From positions 1-21,007 of the forward strand of contig CAMTBF010000007.1 in NCBI GenBank assembly GCA_947068385.1: a stretch of 21,007 bases of DNA. Direction: 5' to 3'. The DNA comes from an uncultured Lachnospiraceae bacterium. Its GTDB lineage: Bacteria; Bacillota; Clostridia; Lachnospirales; Lachnospiraceae. This document shows positions 13,305-21,007 of the stretch, piece by piece (position 1 is the first letter of the stretch; each line of letters opens with the position of its first letter). A model generated the notes under the pieces. That model saw only the letters and a program-made list of their open reading frames with translations, made no database searches and was not told the origin of the DNA. The translations under genes and the position numbers were made by a program.

Positions 13305-15561
13305 ACTGAGGAAAATCTGGGGCAGGCCCGGCTTCCTGCTCAGCGTCTGCGCGCTGCTTGTGGTGAACGGGTTTCTCCTGTGGTACACCAACCTGCCTGA
13401 CGGGGAGGAGCCGGACCTGGCTGCCTACCGGGCCTTTGGGGAGGCGATTGCCGGGATGGACGAGGCGGAGAAAGGGGAATACGTCACCGAATATAAGGAG
13501 GCCATGGAGGGCGTCCGCTTCGTGGAGGAGGTACAGGCCCTGCGGGGGATGGGCGGTGAGATGGGGGAGACCCTGGCGGCCCAGATGCTGGAGGCCTCCC
13601 CCGGCATGTTCGAGGCCTGGTACGACATCTACCAGAGCGGGGGATACCTGCGCTTTACGGACTCCCTCTGGCAGGAGGCGCGGCTGGCGCAGGAGCTGTA
13701 CGCCCAGTGGGAGAGCTGCGCGGGCTACGGCGCGTATCTGAAGTCCGTCCAGGAGAACAGGGCCGCCCTGGGAAGCATCGGCATCTTCGGCGGTGCCCAG
13801 GGGGATTCGTTCTCCGCCCGGAATGTGGAGAAGAGCGCCGGAGACTACGGCAGGCTCACCGAGGAGGGGATCCGCTGGATGCCGGGGAGGGCCGTCACCG
13901 GCTCCATGGAAAACGGATGGACGGATCTGCTCCTGCTCCTGTCGGTAGCCCTTTTCGTGGGCTGCCTGATCCTGGAGGAGAAGGAGAAGAGGCTTTTCTA
14001 CGTCACCAGGAGCACCAGGAAGGGCATCCTGCCCGACATGGGGGCCAGGCTGGCTGCGCTCCTGGTGCACAGCATGGCCGCGGCAGGGCTGTTCTATGGG
14101 GAGAACCTGGCATTCTACGGCAGGGCCGCGGGCTTCGGCGACTTGTCCGCCAGGCTCCAGTCCCTGGCCGCCTACCGGGAGAGCTGCCTGGAGATCGGCA
14201 TCGGGCAATACATCCTGCTGTCTGTGGTGACCAAGGGGCTGGCGCTCTTTGGCTTCGGGGCGGTGATCGCCGCCCTTTGTCTCCTGTCCCGGCGCTTCTT
14301 CCTGCCCTATATTGCTGGAGGGCTCTGGTATGGATGCAGCTACGCGCTGTATACGGCCATCCCTGCGGCCTCTAAGGGGGCGGCATTCAAGTACCTGAAC
14401 CTGGCGGGAGCCTTGCAGACCCGTAACCTCTATGGTGCCTACCTGAACCTGAACATATTCGGACGGCCTGTGTCCCGGGCGGCGCTGACCCTGGGGCTGC
14501 TGGGGCTGACGATTCTGACAGGGGTGTCGCTTTCCATGATCCTCTTCGCGAAAGGGGAGAGGCTGGAGCTTAAGCAGGGGCGTTTCCCGGGGGCGCTGCC
14601 GTTCAGGCCCCATGGGAACGCGCTCCTTCACGAGGGCCATAAAATCCTGGTCACCAACCGGGCGGCGGTGATCCTGCTTCTCTTCGGGGCGCTGATCGGC
14701 TATCGGGACCTGTCCCGCCAGTATTCCCTTTCCGTGCAGGAGCAGTATTATCAGGACATGATGCTGGGGCTGGAGGGGGAGCTGACCCGGGAGAAGGAGG
14801 CGCTGGTGCTGGCGGAGGAGGCCCGCTACGAGAAGGCCTTTGAGGAGATAGAGCGGATCGAGGCGCTGGTGTCCGCCGGGGAGATCGGCCAAAGGATCGG
14901 GGAGGACATGAAATCCGCCTGGTATGGGGTGACGGCCTTCTATCCCGCTTTTACCCGGGTATGGCAGCAGTACCAGGACATATGCGACAACGGCGGCCGT
15001 TTTTTATACGATACCGGCTATCTGTATCTGTTCGGGATAAAGGGAGGAGATTCCAGGATCGACCTGCTGCTGCTTTCCGGCGGCATGATCCTGGCCTTTG
15101 GGGGCGTGATGGCCATGGAGGACAGGAAGGGCGCGTGGAACCTGCTGGGAAGCACCAGGCGGGGGAAGAGGCGGATTGCGGCGGACAAGGCGATCCTGTG
15201 CGCCGCCACCGCGGCCCTGTTCTCGCTGGTGCCCTTCCTGTGCAGGCTGGGCAGCGTCCAGGCGGCGTTCCCCCTGCGGGGCTTGGGCTTTTCCGCCAGG
15301 GCGATCCCGTATTTCAGGGAGCTTCCGGCCTGGCTGCCCGCCGGGGGCCTGGTGGCGATCACCGCCCTTTGGCAGGCCGCTCTGGCGGCGGCAGCGGCGC
15401 TGGCGATACTGGCATTGTCTTATTGGAGGAAGGATTCCCTCCAGGCTTATTTCTTCGGGGCGGTGATTCTGCTGGTGCCGCAGATCCTGGGGCTGCTGGG
15501 GCTGCCCTTGGCGGACTGCCTCTCCCTCTACCCCCTTTACAGATGGACGGCGGGGCTGTAG
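13285..15561 (+). CDS. Large ABC permease with internally duplicated architecture
   Basis: A 758-residue membrane protein, about twice the size of a usual ABC-2 permease. Half 1: helix 15-34, outer domain 35-212, then helices near 213-230, 253-272, 307-333, 337-357 and 399-421. Half 2 repeats the plan: helix 457-473, outer helical domain 474-592, helices near 593-610, 635-655, 683-711 and 721-742. Matching landmarks are DLLLLLS...STRKG (214-247) and DLLLLSG...STRRG (593-626). With the ATPase dimer this could form a complete exporter from one permease chain. GGAGGAGGAG precedes the ATG. Substrate unknown; a BcrB-like peptide or antibiotic role is only a guess from context. Confidence 0.88.
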   Translation: MRLLGFELRKIWGRPGFLLSVCALLVVNGFLLWYTNLPDGEEPDLAAYRAFGEAIAGMDEAEKGEYVTEYKEAMEGVRFVEEVQALRGMGGEMGETLAAQMLEASPGMFEAWYDIYQSGGYLRFTDSLWQEARLAQELYAQWESCAGYGAYLKSVQENRAALGSIGIFGGAQGDSFSARNVEKSAGDYGRLTEEGIRWMPGRAVTGSMENGWTDLLLLLSVALFVGCLILEEKEKRLFYVTRSTRKGILPDMGARLAALLVHSMAAAGLFYGENLAFYGRAAGFGDLSARLQSLAAYRESCLEIGIGQYILLSVVTKGLALFGFGAVIAALCLLSRRFFLPYIAGGLWYGCSYALYTAIPAASKGAAFKYLNLAGALQTRNLYGAYLNLNIFGRPVSRAALTLGLLGLTILTGVSLSMILFAKGERLELKQGRFPGALPFRPHGNALLHEGHKILVTNRAAVILLLFGALIGYRDLSRQYSLSVQEQYYQDMMLGLEGELTREKEALVLAEEARYEKAFEEIERIEALVSAGEIGQRIGEDMKSAWYGVTAFYPAFTRVWQQYQDICDNGGRFLYDTGYLYLFGIKGGDSRIDLLLLSGGMILAFGGVMAMEDRKGAWNLLGSTRRGKRRIAADKAILCAATAALFSLVPFLCRLGSVQAAFPLRGLGFSARAIPYFRELPAWLPAGGLVAITALWQAALAAAAALAILALSYWRKDSLQAYFFGAVILLVPQILGLLGLPLADCLSLYPLYRWTAGL

Positions 15562-15596
15562 GGCCCGGGCCTCCCTCCGGCCGGCCCGCCGGGCCC
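15561..15596. terminator. GC-rich hairpin between convergent genes
   Basis: GGGCCCGG (15561-15568) pairs with CCGGGCCC (15589-15596), directly after the permease stop. GCCTCC (15569-15574) can pair with GGAGGC (15604-15609) as an alternative. The stem is very strong but has no T-run, so it may act as a bidirectional roadblock for the convergent transcripts. Confidence 0.45.
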
Positions 15597-15608
15597 GCCT
15601 GGCGGAGG

Positions 15609-16526
15609 CTAGCGCTCCCGCCAGGGCTCCTTGCCGCTATCGGACCACACAACCATGTTCCGGCCGTTGTGCTTGGCCTTGTAGAGCATGTTGTCCGCGA
15701 TCTTCAGGTAGTCGTCATAGACGTCTCCCGTCTTGGGCAGGAGGGTGACGCCGCCGATGCTGATGGTGACCCAGGGGGATACGGAAGGGGCGTGGGGGAT
15801 ATGGAGATCCTCCACCGCCTGGCGGATGGTCTGCAGGAACTCGAAGGCCGACCTGGCATCGTTGCCCAGCATGATCGCCACGAACTCCTCCCCGCCGTAG
15901 CGCCCGAAGAAGTCCGTGGGGCGCTGGAAGAAGGAGGACGCCGTCTGGGCCACGGAGGAGATGACCTTATCCCCTGCCGGGTGGCCGAAGGTGTCGTTGT
16001 ATACCTTGAACTTGTCGATGTCGAACATGCAGACGGAGAAGGTGAAGCCCAGCCGGATGGCCTCCCTCCATTTTAAGATGCTCTCGTCTTCGTAGCGCCT
16101 CCTGTTGGCCACGCCTGTGAGCTGATCCATGGTGGCCTGGTGCATGAACTGCATCTGGTAATGGTGGAGCTTGATGTGGATGGCGGCCCTGGCCCGGACC
16201 GTGATGGGGCTGAAGGGCTTGGCGATGTAGTCCACCGCGCCCAGGGTCAGGCCCTTCTCCTCGTGCTGCACATCCGCCAGGCCGCTGACCAGAATCACGG
16301 GCGTGTATTTGGTGAGGATCGTCTCCTGGAGCCTTTTCAGCAGGGTGAAGCCGTCTATGTCCGGCATGATGATGTCCAGGAAGATCAGGGAGAAATTGTC
16401 CCCCTTCGCCTTGCGGAAGCCCTCCTCGCCCTCCAGGCATATGGTGACCTCATAGTCATCGCCCAGAATGGATTTCAGATATTCAGCCTGTGCCCGGCTG
16501 TCTTCGATTATCAATATTTTGTCCAT
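15609..16526 (-). CDS. Response regulator with GGDEF domain, diguanylate cyclase
   Basis: A 305-residue protein predicted to make c-di-GMP from two GTP. The receiver domain (1-120) has E8-D9, phosphorylation site D51 in FLDIIMPDIDG and K103 in IAKPFS. The GGDEF domain (about 130-300) has DQLTGVANRR at its start, FDIDKFKVYNDTFGHPAGD (metal and GTP site) and active-site GGEEF (211-215). RPTD (202-205), at the usual distance before GGEEF, is an intact product-inhibition I-site. Layout is REC-GGDEF with a single receiver. The ribosome site GGGAGTAAGGAA is a little far from the ATG. It starts 58 bases after the PAS-array gene on the same strand, which probably supplies its input. Confidence 0.94.
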   Translation of the reverse strand: MDKILIIEDSRAQAEYLKSILGDDYEVTICLEGEEGFRKAKGDNFSLIFLDIIMPDIDGFTLLKRLQETILTKYTPVILVSGLADVQHEEKGLTLGAVDYIAKPFSPITVRARAAIHIKLHHYQMQFMHQATMDQLTGVANRRRYEDESILKWREAIRLGFTFSVCMFDIDKFKVYNDTFGHPAGDKVISSVAQTASSFFQRPTDFFGRYGGEEFVAIMLGNDARSAFEFLQTIRQAVEDLHIPHAPSVSPWVTISIGGVTLLPKTGDVYDDYLKIADNMLYKAKHNGRNMVVWSDSGKEPWRER

Positions 16527-16584
16527 ATTTTTCCTTACTCCCGTTCGTTTTCGCTGCTGGATGGCGGGGCTTTCCGTTTCCTTG

Positions 16585-18552
16585 TCACTTCAGCTGCTGG
16601 CGCTGCAGGGTCTCCGTGATGTCCTGCGCCACATACACCGCGGTCTTCGGCATGTCGTTGCCGCCGCTCTGGGCCAGCACCACGGTGGCGCGCACCCACT
16701 GGGGGGCCGCGGAATCGCCCTCAGGCTCCTGGGGGAGCTTCCGGTAGGTGGCCGATACATAGGGCTGCCACCAGCGCAGGTTCTGCATCAGATTCGGTAT
16801 GTTCATGACTTTCAGATAATCTTCCCTGTCATCCGGATGGATGAAGTTCTCGGCGTAGACCTCCAGGGCGGCGGTGCAGTTCACCTCGCTGCCCAGCACG
16901 TCCCCGGCCTTGCCCAGCTTGGTCACGGCCCGGAAGGTGTCCTGCTCCAGGTCGATGTAATAGGTGGAGAAGAACAGGCTGCTCAGGCTGCTGATGATGT
17001 AGGCCCGGTCCTGCATGGCCCGGTGCCTTTGATCCTCCCGGCTCTTCTCGTCGGTGATGTCATGGCCCAGGATGTTGACCACCATCCTGCCGTTCTGGCG
17101 GCTGTAGATGATATGCTGCTCCAGCCAGCGGGGAGGATCCCCCTTGATGCGGTACTGGCAGATCTCCTCCGCGTAATGCTCCGTGACCGCCGCCTTTTCC
17201 CGCAGATGCTCCAGGGACAGGAGATGCCCGTAATTGAGGGCGTCCTCCGGGTACAATCGTGGAATCAGCAGCTGGGTGTAATAGCTGTAATCGCCCACCT
17301 GGGCATCCTGCATCCGGGCGGCGCCGTCCAGGCGGATGCGCTCGCACTGGCCGTTCTCCAGGTTCACCGTGGTCATCATGGTGAAGCGGGACTTCAGGAT
17401 CGCGGCGATCTGCATGTCCTGCTTGCTGTGGGCCAGCTCCTTGCGCATCTGTTCGTCCATGTTCTCCATGGCCAGGAGGGCGTATTCCGGATTGCCGTGA
17501 TCGCTGTTTAGGTGGGCCGTCACGGAGATATAGCGGTAGGAGCCGCCGATCTCCCACTGGCACAAAAGCTCCGATTCCCGCTCCCCCGCATCCCTGGCCT
17601 GTATGAGGCCGTCGGTGGAGAATTTCGCCAGGAAGGCCTCCCGGTAGGCGGGATGGAGCCTTTCCGCGATCTGGGACTGTAGGTATGTATCCCATGGGGG
17701 CGTCTGGGAAGGCTCTTCCTCTGGCGCGTGCCCCTCCACCCGGATGACGTCCGTGGCGCCGTTCTCCAGATTGATGGCATAGATGCCGAAGCTCTGCTCG
17801 CCTACGGCCAAAAGGGCGTCCCGGCTGCGGGCATTGTCCTCCTCGCACTCTAAGCCCTCCCGCATGGTGTCGTGCACGTCCTTCACGCAGAACATGGCGG
17901 TCTGGTTCTCTTCGCTGTAGTCAAAGGCCCGCACCACCTCGATCAGGTTCCAGCGGAACTCCTCCTGGTGGAGGCGGCGGTAGATGCAGGTCAGCATGGA
18001 TTTGCCAGAGTGCAGGGCGTCCTGCAGATGGGACATGTGGGTGAAGGCCCGGAAGCGCTCCACGTCGTCGGGATGTACCATGCCGCTTCCCGCCAGGTTC
18101 TCGAATTCCCCGGACAGGTTCTCGGTGCCGCGGTGGGACAGCCACGCGCCCGCGTCGGATTTCAGCACGTCATAGCGGTTCCGGCCCAGGTCCAGGCGCA
18201 GGATTTTGTGGTACGCGTAGCCCGAGGCCTCTATGCGGGGCGTGACGCTGACCACGAAGGCGGGGATGGCATCCTTCCAGAGCATCCGGGTGGCCACCAT
18301 GTCCACCACCCCGCCGAAGGTGGCGTTGTAGCTTAGGGAGCGCCCCTCCTGCCTGCCCTCTATGGTCAGCAGGGGGCAGTTGATGCAGGATCCCGTCCAT
18401 ACCTCATGACAGGTCATGCCCAAGCGTACCTCCGGCGACACGGTCTGGACCCTTTTGTTGAAATACAGCAGGCTGTGATTGTCCTGCCGGATCACATAAA
18501 TGCCGGTCTCCGGCATGCTGTTTAAGATGATTTCATAATCTTTGCTCTCCAA
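16585..18552 (-). CDS. Multi-PAS sensor protein without an output domain
   Basis: A 655-residue soluble protein. I chose the TTG at 18552 because AAGGGGGG lies 7 bases upstream; a TTG at 18573 adds seven residues and has no clear site. An N-terminal PAS domain (about 1-110) contains C48, C56 and C59 in CHEVWTGSCINCP. Four related units of about 120-130 residues follow, each opening with a line such as YAINLENGATDVIRV, TVNLENGQCERIRL or YIDLEQDTFRAV and mostly carrying HPDD/YPED and closing with DITD/DITE-like motifs, which are PAS hallmarks. It stops right after AQDITETLQRQQ, where a kinase or GGDEF domain would normally begin. No membrane segment is seen. It probably regulates the adjacent diguanylate cyclase. 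Its ligand is unknown. Confidence 0.82.
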   Translation of the reverse strand: MESKDYEIILNSMPETGIYVIRQDNHSLLYFNKRVQTVSPEVRLGMTCHEVWTGSCINCPLLTIEGRQEGRSLSYNATFGGVVDMVATRMLWKDAIPAFVVSVTPRIEASGYAYHKILRLDLGRNRYDVLKSDAGAWLSHRGTENLSGEFENLAGSGMVHPDDVERFRAFTHMSHLQDALHSGKSMLTCIYRRLHQEEFRWNLIEVVRAFDYSEENQTAMFCVKDVHDTMREGLECEEDNARSRDALLAVGEQSFGIYAINLENGATDVIRVEGHAPEEEPSQTPPWDTYLQSQIAERLHPAYREAFLAKFSTDGLIQARDAGERESELLCQWEIGGSYRYISVTAHLNSDHGNPEYALLAMENMDEQMRKELAHSKQDMQIAAILKSRFTMMTTVNLENGQCERIRLDGAARMQDAQVGDYSYYTQLLIPRLYPEDALNYGHLLSLEHLREKAAVTEHYAEEICQYRIKGDPPRWLEQHIIYSRQNGRMVVNILGHDITDEKSREDQRHRAMQDRAYIISSLSSLFFSTYYIDLEQDTFRAVTKLGKAGDVLGSEVNCTAALEVYAENFIHPDDREDYLKVMNIPNLMQNLRWWQPYVSATYRKLPQEPEGDSAAPQWVRATVVLAQSGGNDMPKTAVYVAQDITETLQRQQLK

Positions 18553-18624
18553 AGCCGATCCCCCCTTGGTCAATGCGGCGACAGACTGTATTCTACCGGC
18601 ATATGCGCCGGGCTTTTGTCAGAT

Positions 18625-18654
18625 ATAAAAAAGAAAAGCCTCAGATAAGGCTTT
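18625..18654 (-). terminator. Intrinsic terminator of the AraC gene
   Basis: On the minus strand AAAGCCT (18654-18648), loop TATCTG, AGGCTTT (18641-18635), then TCTTTTTTATAT. A 7-bp stem with a good T-run, about 140 bases after the araC-type gene, separates it from the PAS gene. The bases between (18655-18795) hold nothing I can identify. Confidence 0.75.
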
Positions 18655-18795
18655 GTGCTGTTCGTCTTCTCCACTCTCCATGATAAAGAAAAATGAATGG
18701 ATTGTCAAGCGGAAATCGAGGATGGAGCGGCGGTGGGGCAGCGGCCGCCTCGGGATTTCACCTAGCGGTGGCAGTGAACAGCAACCGGTGGCCTG

Positions 18796-19641
18796 TCAGC
18801 GCGGCGACAGGCGGTACTCCCTGGGGGTCAGCCCCGTGAGCTTCCTGAAGTGGGCGATGAAATGGTTCACGTTCTCATAGCCCACCTCGTAGCTGATTTC
18901 ATGGACCTTCAGATTGGTGTCCACCAGCAGGCTTTTGGCGGCCTGGATGCGCACTCTGTGGAGATACTGCAGGGGAGAGATCTGGTAGTGGCTCTTGAAC
19001 TCCCGGCAGAGGCGGTAGCGGTTCACCTTGTACTTCTGCTCCAGCTCCGCCAGGGCGTAGCTTTCATAGTAATGGGTCTCCAGCAGGGCTTTGATGTCCT
19101 CCAGATAGGCGGGGACGGCCCTTGGGGACAGGGCATGCTCCAGGGCCAGCTGGGAGAGCAGCCTGGTCAGCAGCATATGGCAGAGGATGGGATTGCTCTC
19201 CTTTATGCCGAACAGGGGGAGGAGCCCGCTGGCCCAGGGGGCGGTAGAGGGAATTCGCCAGAAAGCCGTGCCCTCCGGCAGCTGGCGGCAGAAGTAAGCC
19301 AGGCCGGGGCCGGCGAAGAGCAGCAGCTCATATTCCGCCGCGCTGCGCACCAGGATCCGGCGGGTGGAGCGGCAGTCCAAAAGGTAGAGGCCGCTCTCCG
19401 ACAGGGTGGCATGACGGCCGGAGGGCAGGGCGGTGAAGAGCAGGGAGCCGTTCTTTAATCGCAGTAGCCCCAGCCCCTGGCCATCCGCGGCATAGTAGGA
19501 GAGGGGAGAGGCCACGGTGCCGCGTTCCAGGGCACAGCGGTGGAGGAGGGAGTCCCTGACGTCCGCTTCCGGGTGGAAGGGAACCAGGCTCACCCCGGAT
19601 TTCGACAGCAGGGACAGGTTGGGAGTATAGGCTTCGGACAT
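18796..19641 (-). CDS. AraC-family transcriptional regulator
   Basis: A 281-residue regulator. The C-terminal 100 residues hold both helix-turn-helix units: ALAELEQKYKVNRYRLCREFKSHYQISPLQYL and VHEISYEVGYENVNHFIAHFRKLTGLTPREYR, matching the AraC/XylS signature well. The N-terminal part (about 1-165) resembles a cupin-type ligand pocket (LPSGRHATLSESGLYLLDC) but is not diagnostic. GGAAAGGAGG lies about 8 bases before the ATG. It is divergent from the cellobiose 2-epimerase gene, with a 255-base AT-rich interval between, so it is probably the activator of that gene or operon in response to a sugar, most plausibly a beta-linked disaccharide. The ligand is inferred only from the neighbour. Confidence 0.92.
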   Translation of the reverse strand: MSEAYTPNLSLLSKSGVSLVPFHPEADVRDSLLHRCALERGTVASPLSYYAADGQGLGLLRLKNGSLLFTALPSGRHATLSESGLYLLDCRSTRRILVRSAAEYELLLFAGPGLAYFCRQLPEGTAFWRIPSTAPWASGLLPLFGIKESNPILCHMLLTRLLSQLALEHALSPRAVPAYLEDIKALLETHYYESYALAELEQKYKVNRYRLCREFKSHYQISPLQYLHRVRIQAAKSLLVDTNLKVHEISYEVGYENVNHFIAHFRKLTGLTPREYRLSPR

Positions 19642-19672
19642 GGGCGCTCCTCCTTTCCTTAAAAATAAGTTT

Positions 19673-19692
19673 TGATTAAGCGCTTTTAATCA
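19673..19692. promoter_or_regulatory. LacI/cre-like palindrome upstream of the AraC gene
   Basis: TGATTAA (19673-19679) and TTAATCA (19686-19692) are perfect inverted arms around GCGCTT, and the centre contains AAGCGCTT, the core typical of LacI-family and CcpA (cre) sites. It lies just downstream of a TATAAT on the minus strand, so a bound protein would hinder araC transcription. Confidence 0.5.
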
Positions 19693-19702
19693 GTATGAAT
19701 CC

Positions 19703-19708
19703 ATTATA
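19703..19708 (-). promoter_or_regulatory. -10 box of the AraC gene promoter
   Basis: TATAAT on the minus strand about 60 bases before the araC-type ATG. At 17 bases upstream there is only TATCCT; the better TTGACC (19738-19733) is 24 bases away. The promoter may be weak or need an activator. Confidence 0.4.
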
Positions 19709-19896
19709 GATGAAAGCCGGGGAAAAGGATATGGTCAAATGCTCTGAAAAAACCAGCTCTTTATTGTGAAAAAGGATGAAAACGAGGTTTCTGCCAAGAA
19801 TTATATGTAAAATACAATAACTGTTAATGACTTAATTAATAGAATAAGTTAATAATAAGATAAGAAATTAATTTGACTTTAGAAAGGAGGAAATGC

Positions 19897-21007
19897 ATGT
19901 TAAGCGATGAGTTGAGGAGCCATCTGTGCGGCTGCCTGCTCCCTTTCTGGAAGGGGCTGCGGGATAAGGAGCACGGAGGGTTCTATGGCTGGATGGATTC
20001 CGAACTGAGGGTGGACAGGAAAGCGGTGAAGGGCTGCATCCTGAACAGCCGCATCCTGTGGTTCTTTTCCAATGCATACTTAAGCCTGGGAGGAGCCTCG
20101 CAGCCTGGGGAAGAGAATGGCGCGGATGGCCTGAGGGAGTACGCGGACTGGGCATACCGGTTCCTGCGGGACAAATGCGTGGACGCGGAGCGGGGCGGTG
20201 TGTACTGGTCGCTGGATTACAGGGGCGAGCCGGAGGATACCACCAAGCATACCTATAACCAAGCCTTTGCGGTGTACGCCCTGTCTTCCTATTTCCGGGC
20301 ATGCCATGACTGGGAGGCCCTGGAGCTGGCGGAGCGCCTGATCGGGGTGATCGAGGGCAGATGCTTCGACGAACAGGGGTACAGGGAGGCGCTGGACGTG
20401 GCCTTCCATCCTGTTGCCAACGACAAGCTCTCGGAGAACGGGGTGATGGCGGACAGAACCATGAATACGCTGCTGCATGTGCTGGAGGCCTATACGGAGT
20501 ACCTGCTGGCCTGCAGGGAGGCGGAGCGGATTGCCGGCGGAAATTCGGCCGCATCGGATGGAGGCCCCAGGGAGGACCTGCGTCAGGCCGGGGCAAGGCG
20601 GGAATGGCGCAAGACGGTCACAGGGAAGCTGCATTGGATACTGGATCTGGTGGCGGAGCGTGTATACAATCCGGAGCGGCGCAGGCAGGAGGTGTTCTTC
20701 AACCTGAGCATGGAGAGCCTGATCGACCTGCACTCCTACGGCCATGACATCGAGGCGGCCTGGCTGATCGACAGGTGCCTGGAGGTGCTGGGGGACGAGG
20801 GGCTGACCCGGCGCATGAGCCCTATCCTGCGGAGCCTGGAGGCGGAGGTCTATGAGAAGGCTTATGCCCGCCATTCCCTGGCCAATGAGTGCGAGCGGGG
20901 CGTGGTGGACGAAAAAAGGGTCTGGTGGGTGCAGGCGGAGGGCGTGGTGGGCTTCTACAACGCTTACCAGAAGACCGGGGAGCGCCGCTATCTGGAGGCC
21001 GCGGAGG
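19897..21007 (+). CDS. Cellobiose 2-epimerase, AGE family (3' end cut by window)
   Basis: 370 codons are present and the frame is open at the window end. The enzyme converts the reducing-end glucose of cellobiose to mannose (EC 5.1.3.11), feeding beta-mannan and cellulose breakdown. Visible family motifs: HGGFYGWMD, KGCILNSRILWFFSNAY (46-61), HTYNQAFAVYALS (118-130), MNTLLHVLEAYTEYL (189-203; H194 probably catalytic), SYGHDIEAAWL (280-290; H283 probably catalytic) and WWVQAEGVVGF (343-353). The third expected histidine would lie beyond the window. The alternative, N-acylglucosamine 2-epimerase, is less likely given the KGCILNSRILW and SYGHDIEA forms. AAAGGAGG lies 6 bases before the ATG; an ATG at 19893 is out of frame and stops after five codons. 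Residues 208-240 form an Ala/Gly/Arg-rich loop. Confidence 0.92.
   Translation, partial: MLSDELRSHLCGCLLPFWKGLRDKEHGGFYGWMDSELRVDRKAVKGCILNSRILWFFSNAYLSLGGASQPGEENGADGLREYADWAYRFLRDKCVDAERGGVYWSLDYRGEPEDTTKHTYNQAFAVYALSSYFRACHDWEALELAERLIGVIEGRCFDEQGYREALDVAFHPVANDKLSENGVMADRTMNTLLHVLEAYTEYLLACREAERIAGGNSAASDGGPREDLRQAGARREWRKTVTGKLHWILDLVAERVYNPERRRQEVFFNLSMESLIDLHSYGHDIEAAWLIDRCLEVLGDEGLTRRMSPILRSLEAEVYEKAYARHSLANECERGVVDEKRVWWVQAEGVVGFYNAYQKTGERRYLEAAE

Larger units (their letters stand above)
19642..19896. other. AT-rich divergent regulatory region
   Basis: These 255 bases contain no gene. The segment 19800-19880 is markedly AT-rich compared with the GC-rich genes around it and carries repeats of the type AATAAG/AATAATAAG, suited to bending and AraC binding. 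A plus-strand promoter is not clear: CTGCCA (19791-19796) with TACAAT (19813-19818) at 16 bases is the best pair, which would suit a promoter needing an activator. Confidence 0.5.

Noticed and set aside
13051..14892. 613-codon minus-strand open frame opposite the permease
   Set aside because: Rich in Pro, Gln, Gly and His, no recognisable domain, no ribosome site; the permease on the other strand has clear membrane helices.
18596..18611. CCGGC-N6-GCCGG hairpin upstream of the PAS gene as a terminator or operator
   Set aside because: Only five pairs, no plus-strand gene before it, and no aligned promoter on the minus strand; CTGACA and TAGAAT are 21 bases apart, too far for a promoter.

Overview
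The window looks like chromosomal DNA of a GC-rich Clostridia member, most likely Lachnospiraceae. This is inferred from strong AGGAGG ribosome sites, TTGACA/TATAAT promoters sitting in AT-rich islands between GC-rich genes, a HrcA/CIRCE heat-shock site, an ECF riboflavin transporter behind an FMN riboswitch, a YtrA-type GntR/ABC cassette and a cellobiose 2-epimerase. I cannot name the genus. No tRNA, rRNA, transposase, phage gene or CRISPR array was seen, and no gene looks broken except the two cut by the window ends.

Left part (1-5800): the tail of an AraC-type regulator; a YtrA-like operon (GntR regulator, ABC ATPase, two six-helix membrane proteins) behind a promoter whose -10 is covered by a palindrome; a convergent ZIP-type metal transporter with a perfect 18-bp palindrome at its predicted transcription start; a 67-residue membrane protein; a YbaK/EbsC-type deacylase; and a divergently placed ribU with an FMN riboswitch, a terminator and a nested hairpin that can bury the ribosome site.

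Middle (5890-15561): CIRCE-controlled hsp20 followed by a DnaJ/CbpA-like co-chaperone; then a 700-bp non-coding stretch with two good promoters, a 16-bp hairpin and an 18-nt tandem repeat; then a five-gene set: OmpR-type response regulator, sensor kinase, secreted lipoprotein, ABC ATPase and a 758-residue permease that looks internally duplicated. The genes overlap or nearly touch, so they probably work together to sense and export or resist something at the membrane; the substrate is unknown. The same 18-nt repeat family occurs upstream of the regulator, inside the kinase gene and upstream of the lipoprotein gene.

Right part (15609-21007): a minus-strand pair, a multi-PAS sensor protein without an output domain followed by a REC-GGDEF diguanylate cyclase, probably one c-di-GMP signalling unit; then an AraC regulator divergent from a cellobiose 2-epimerase, separated by an AT-rich region with a LacI/cre-like palindrome, suggesting carbohydrate-responsive control.
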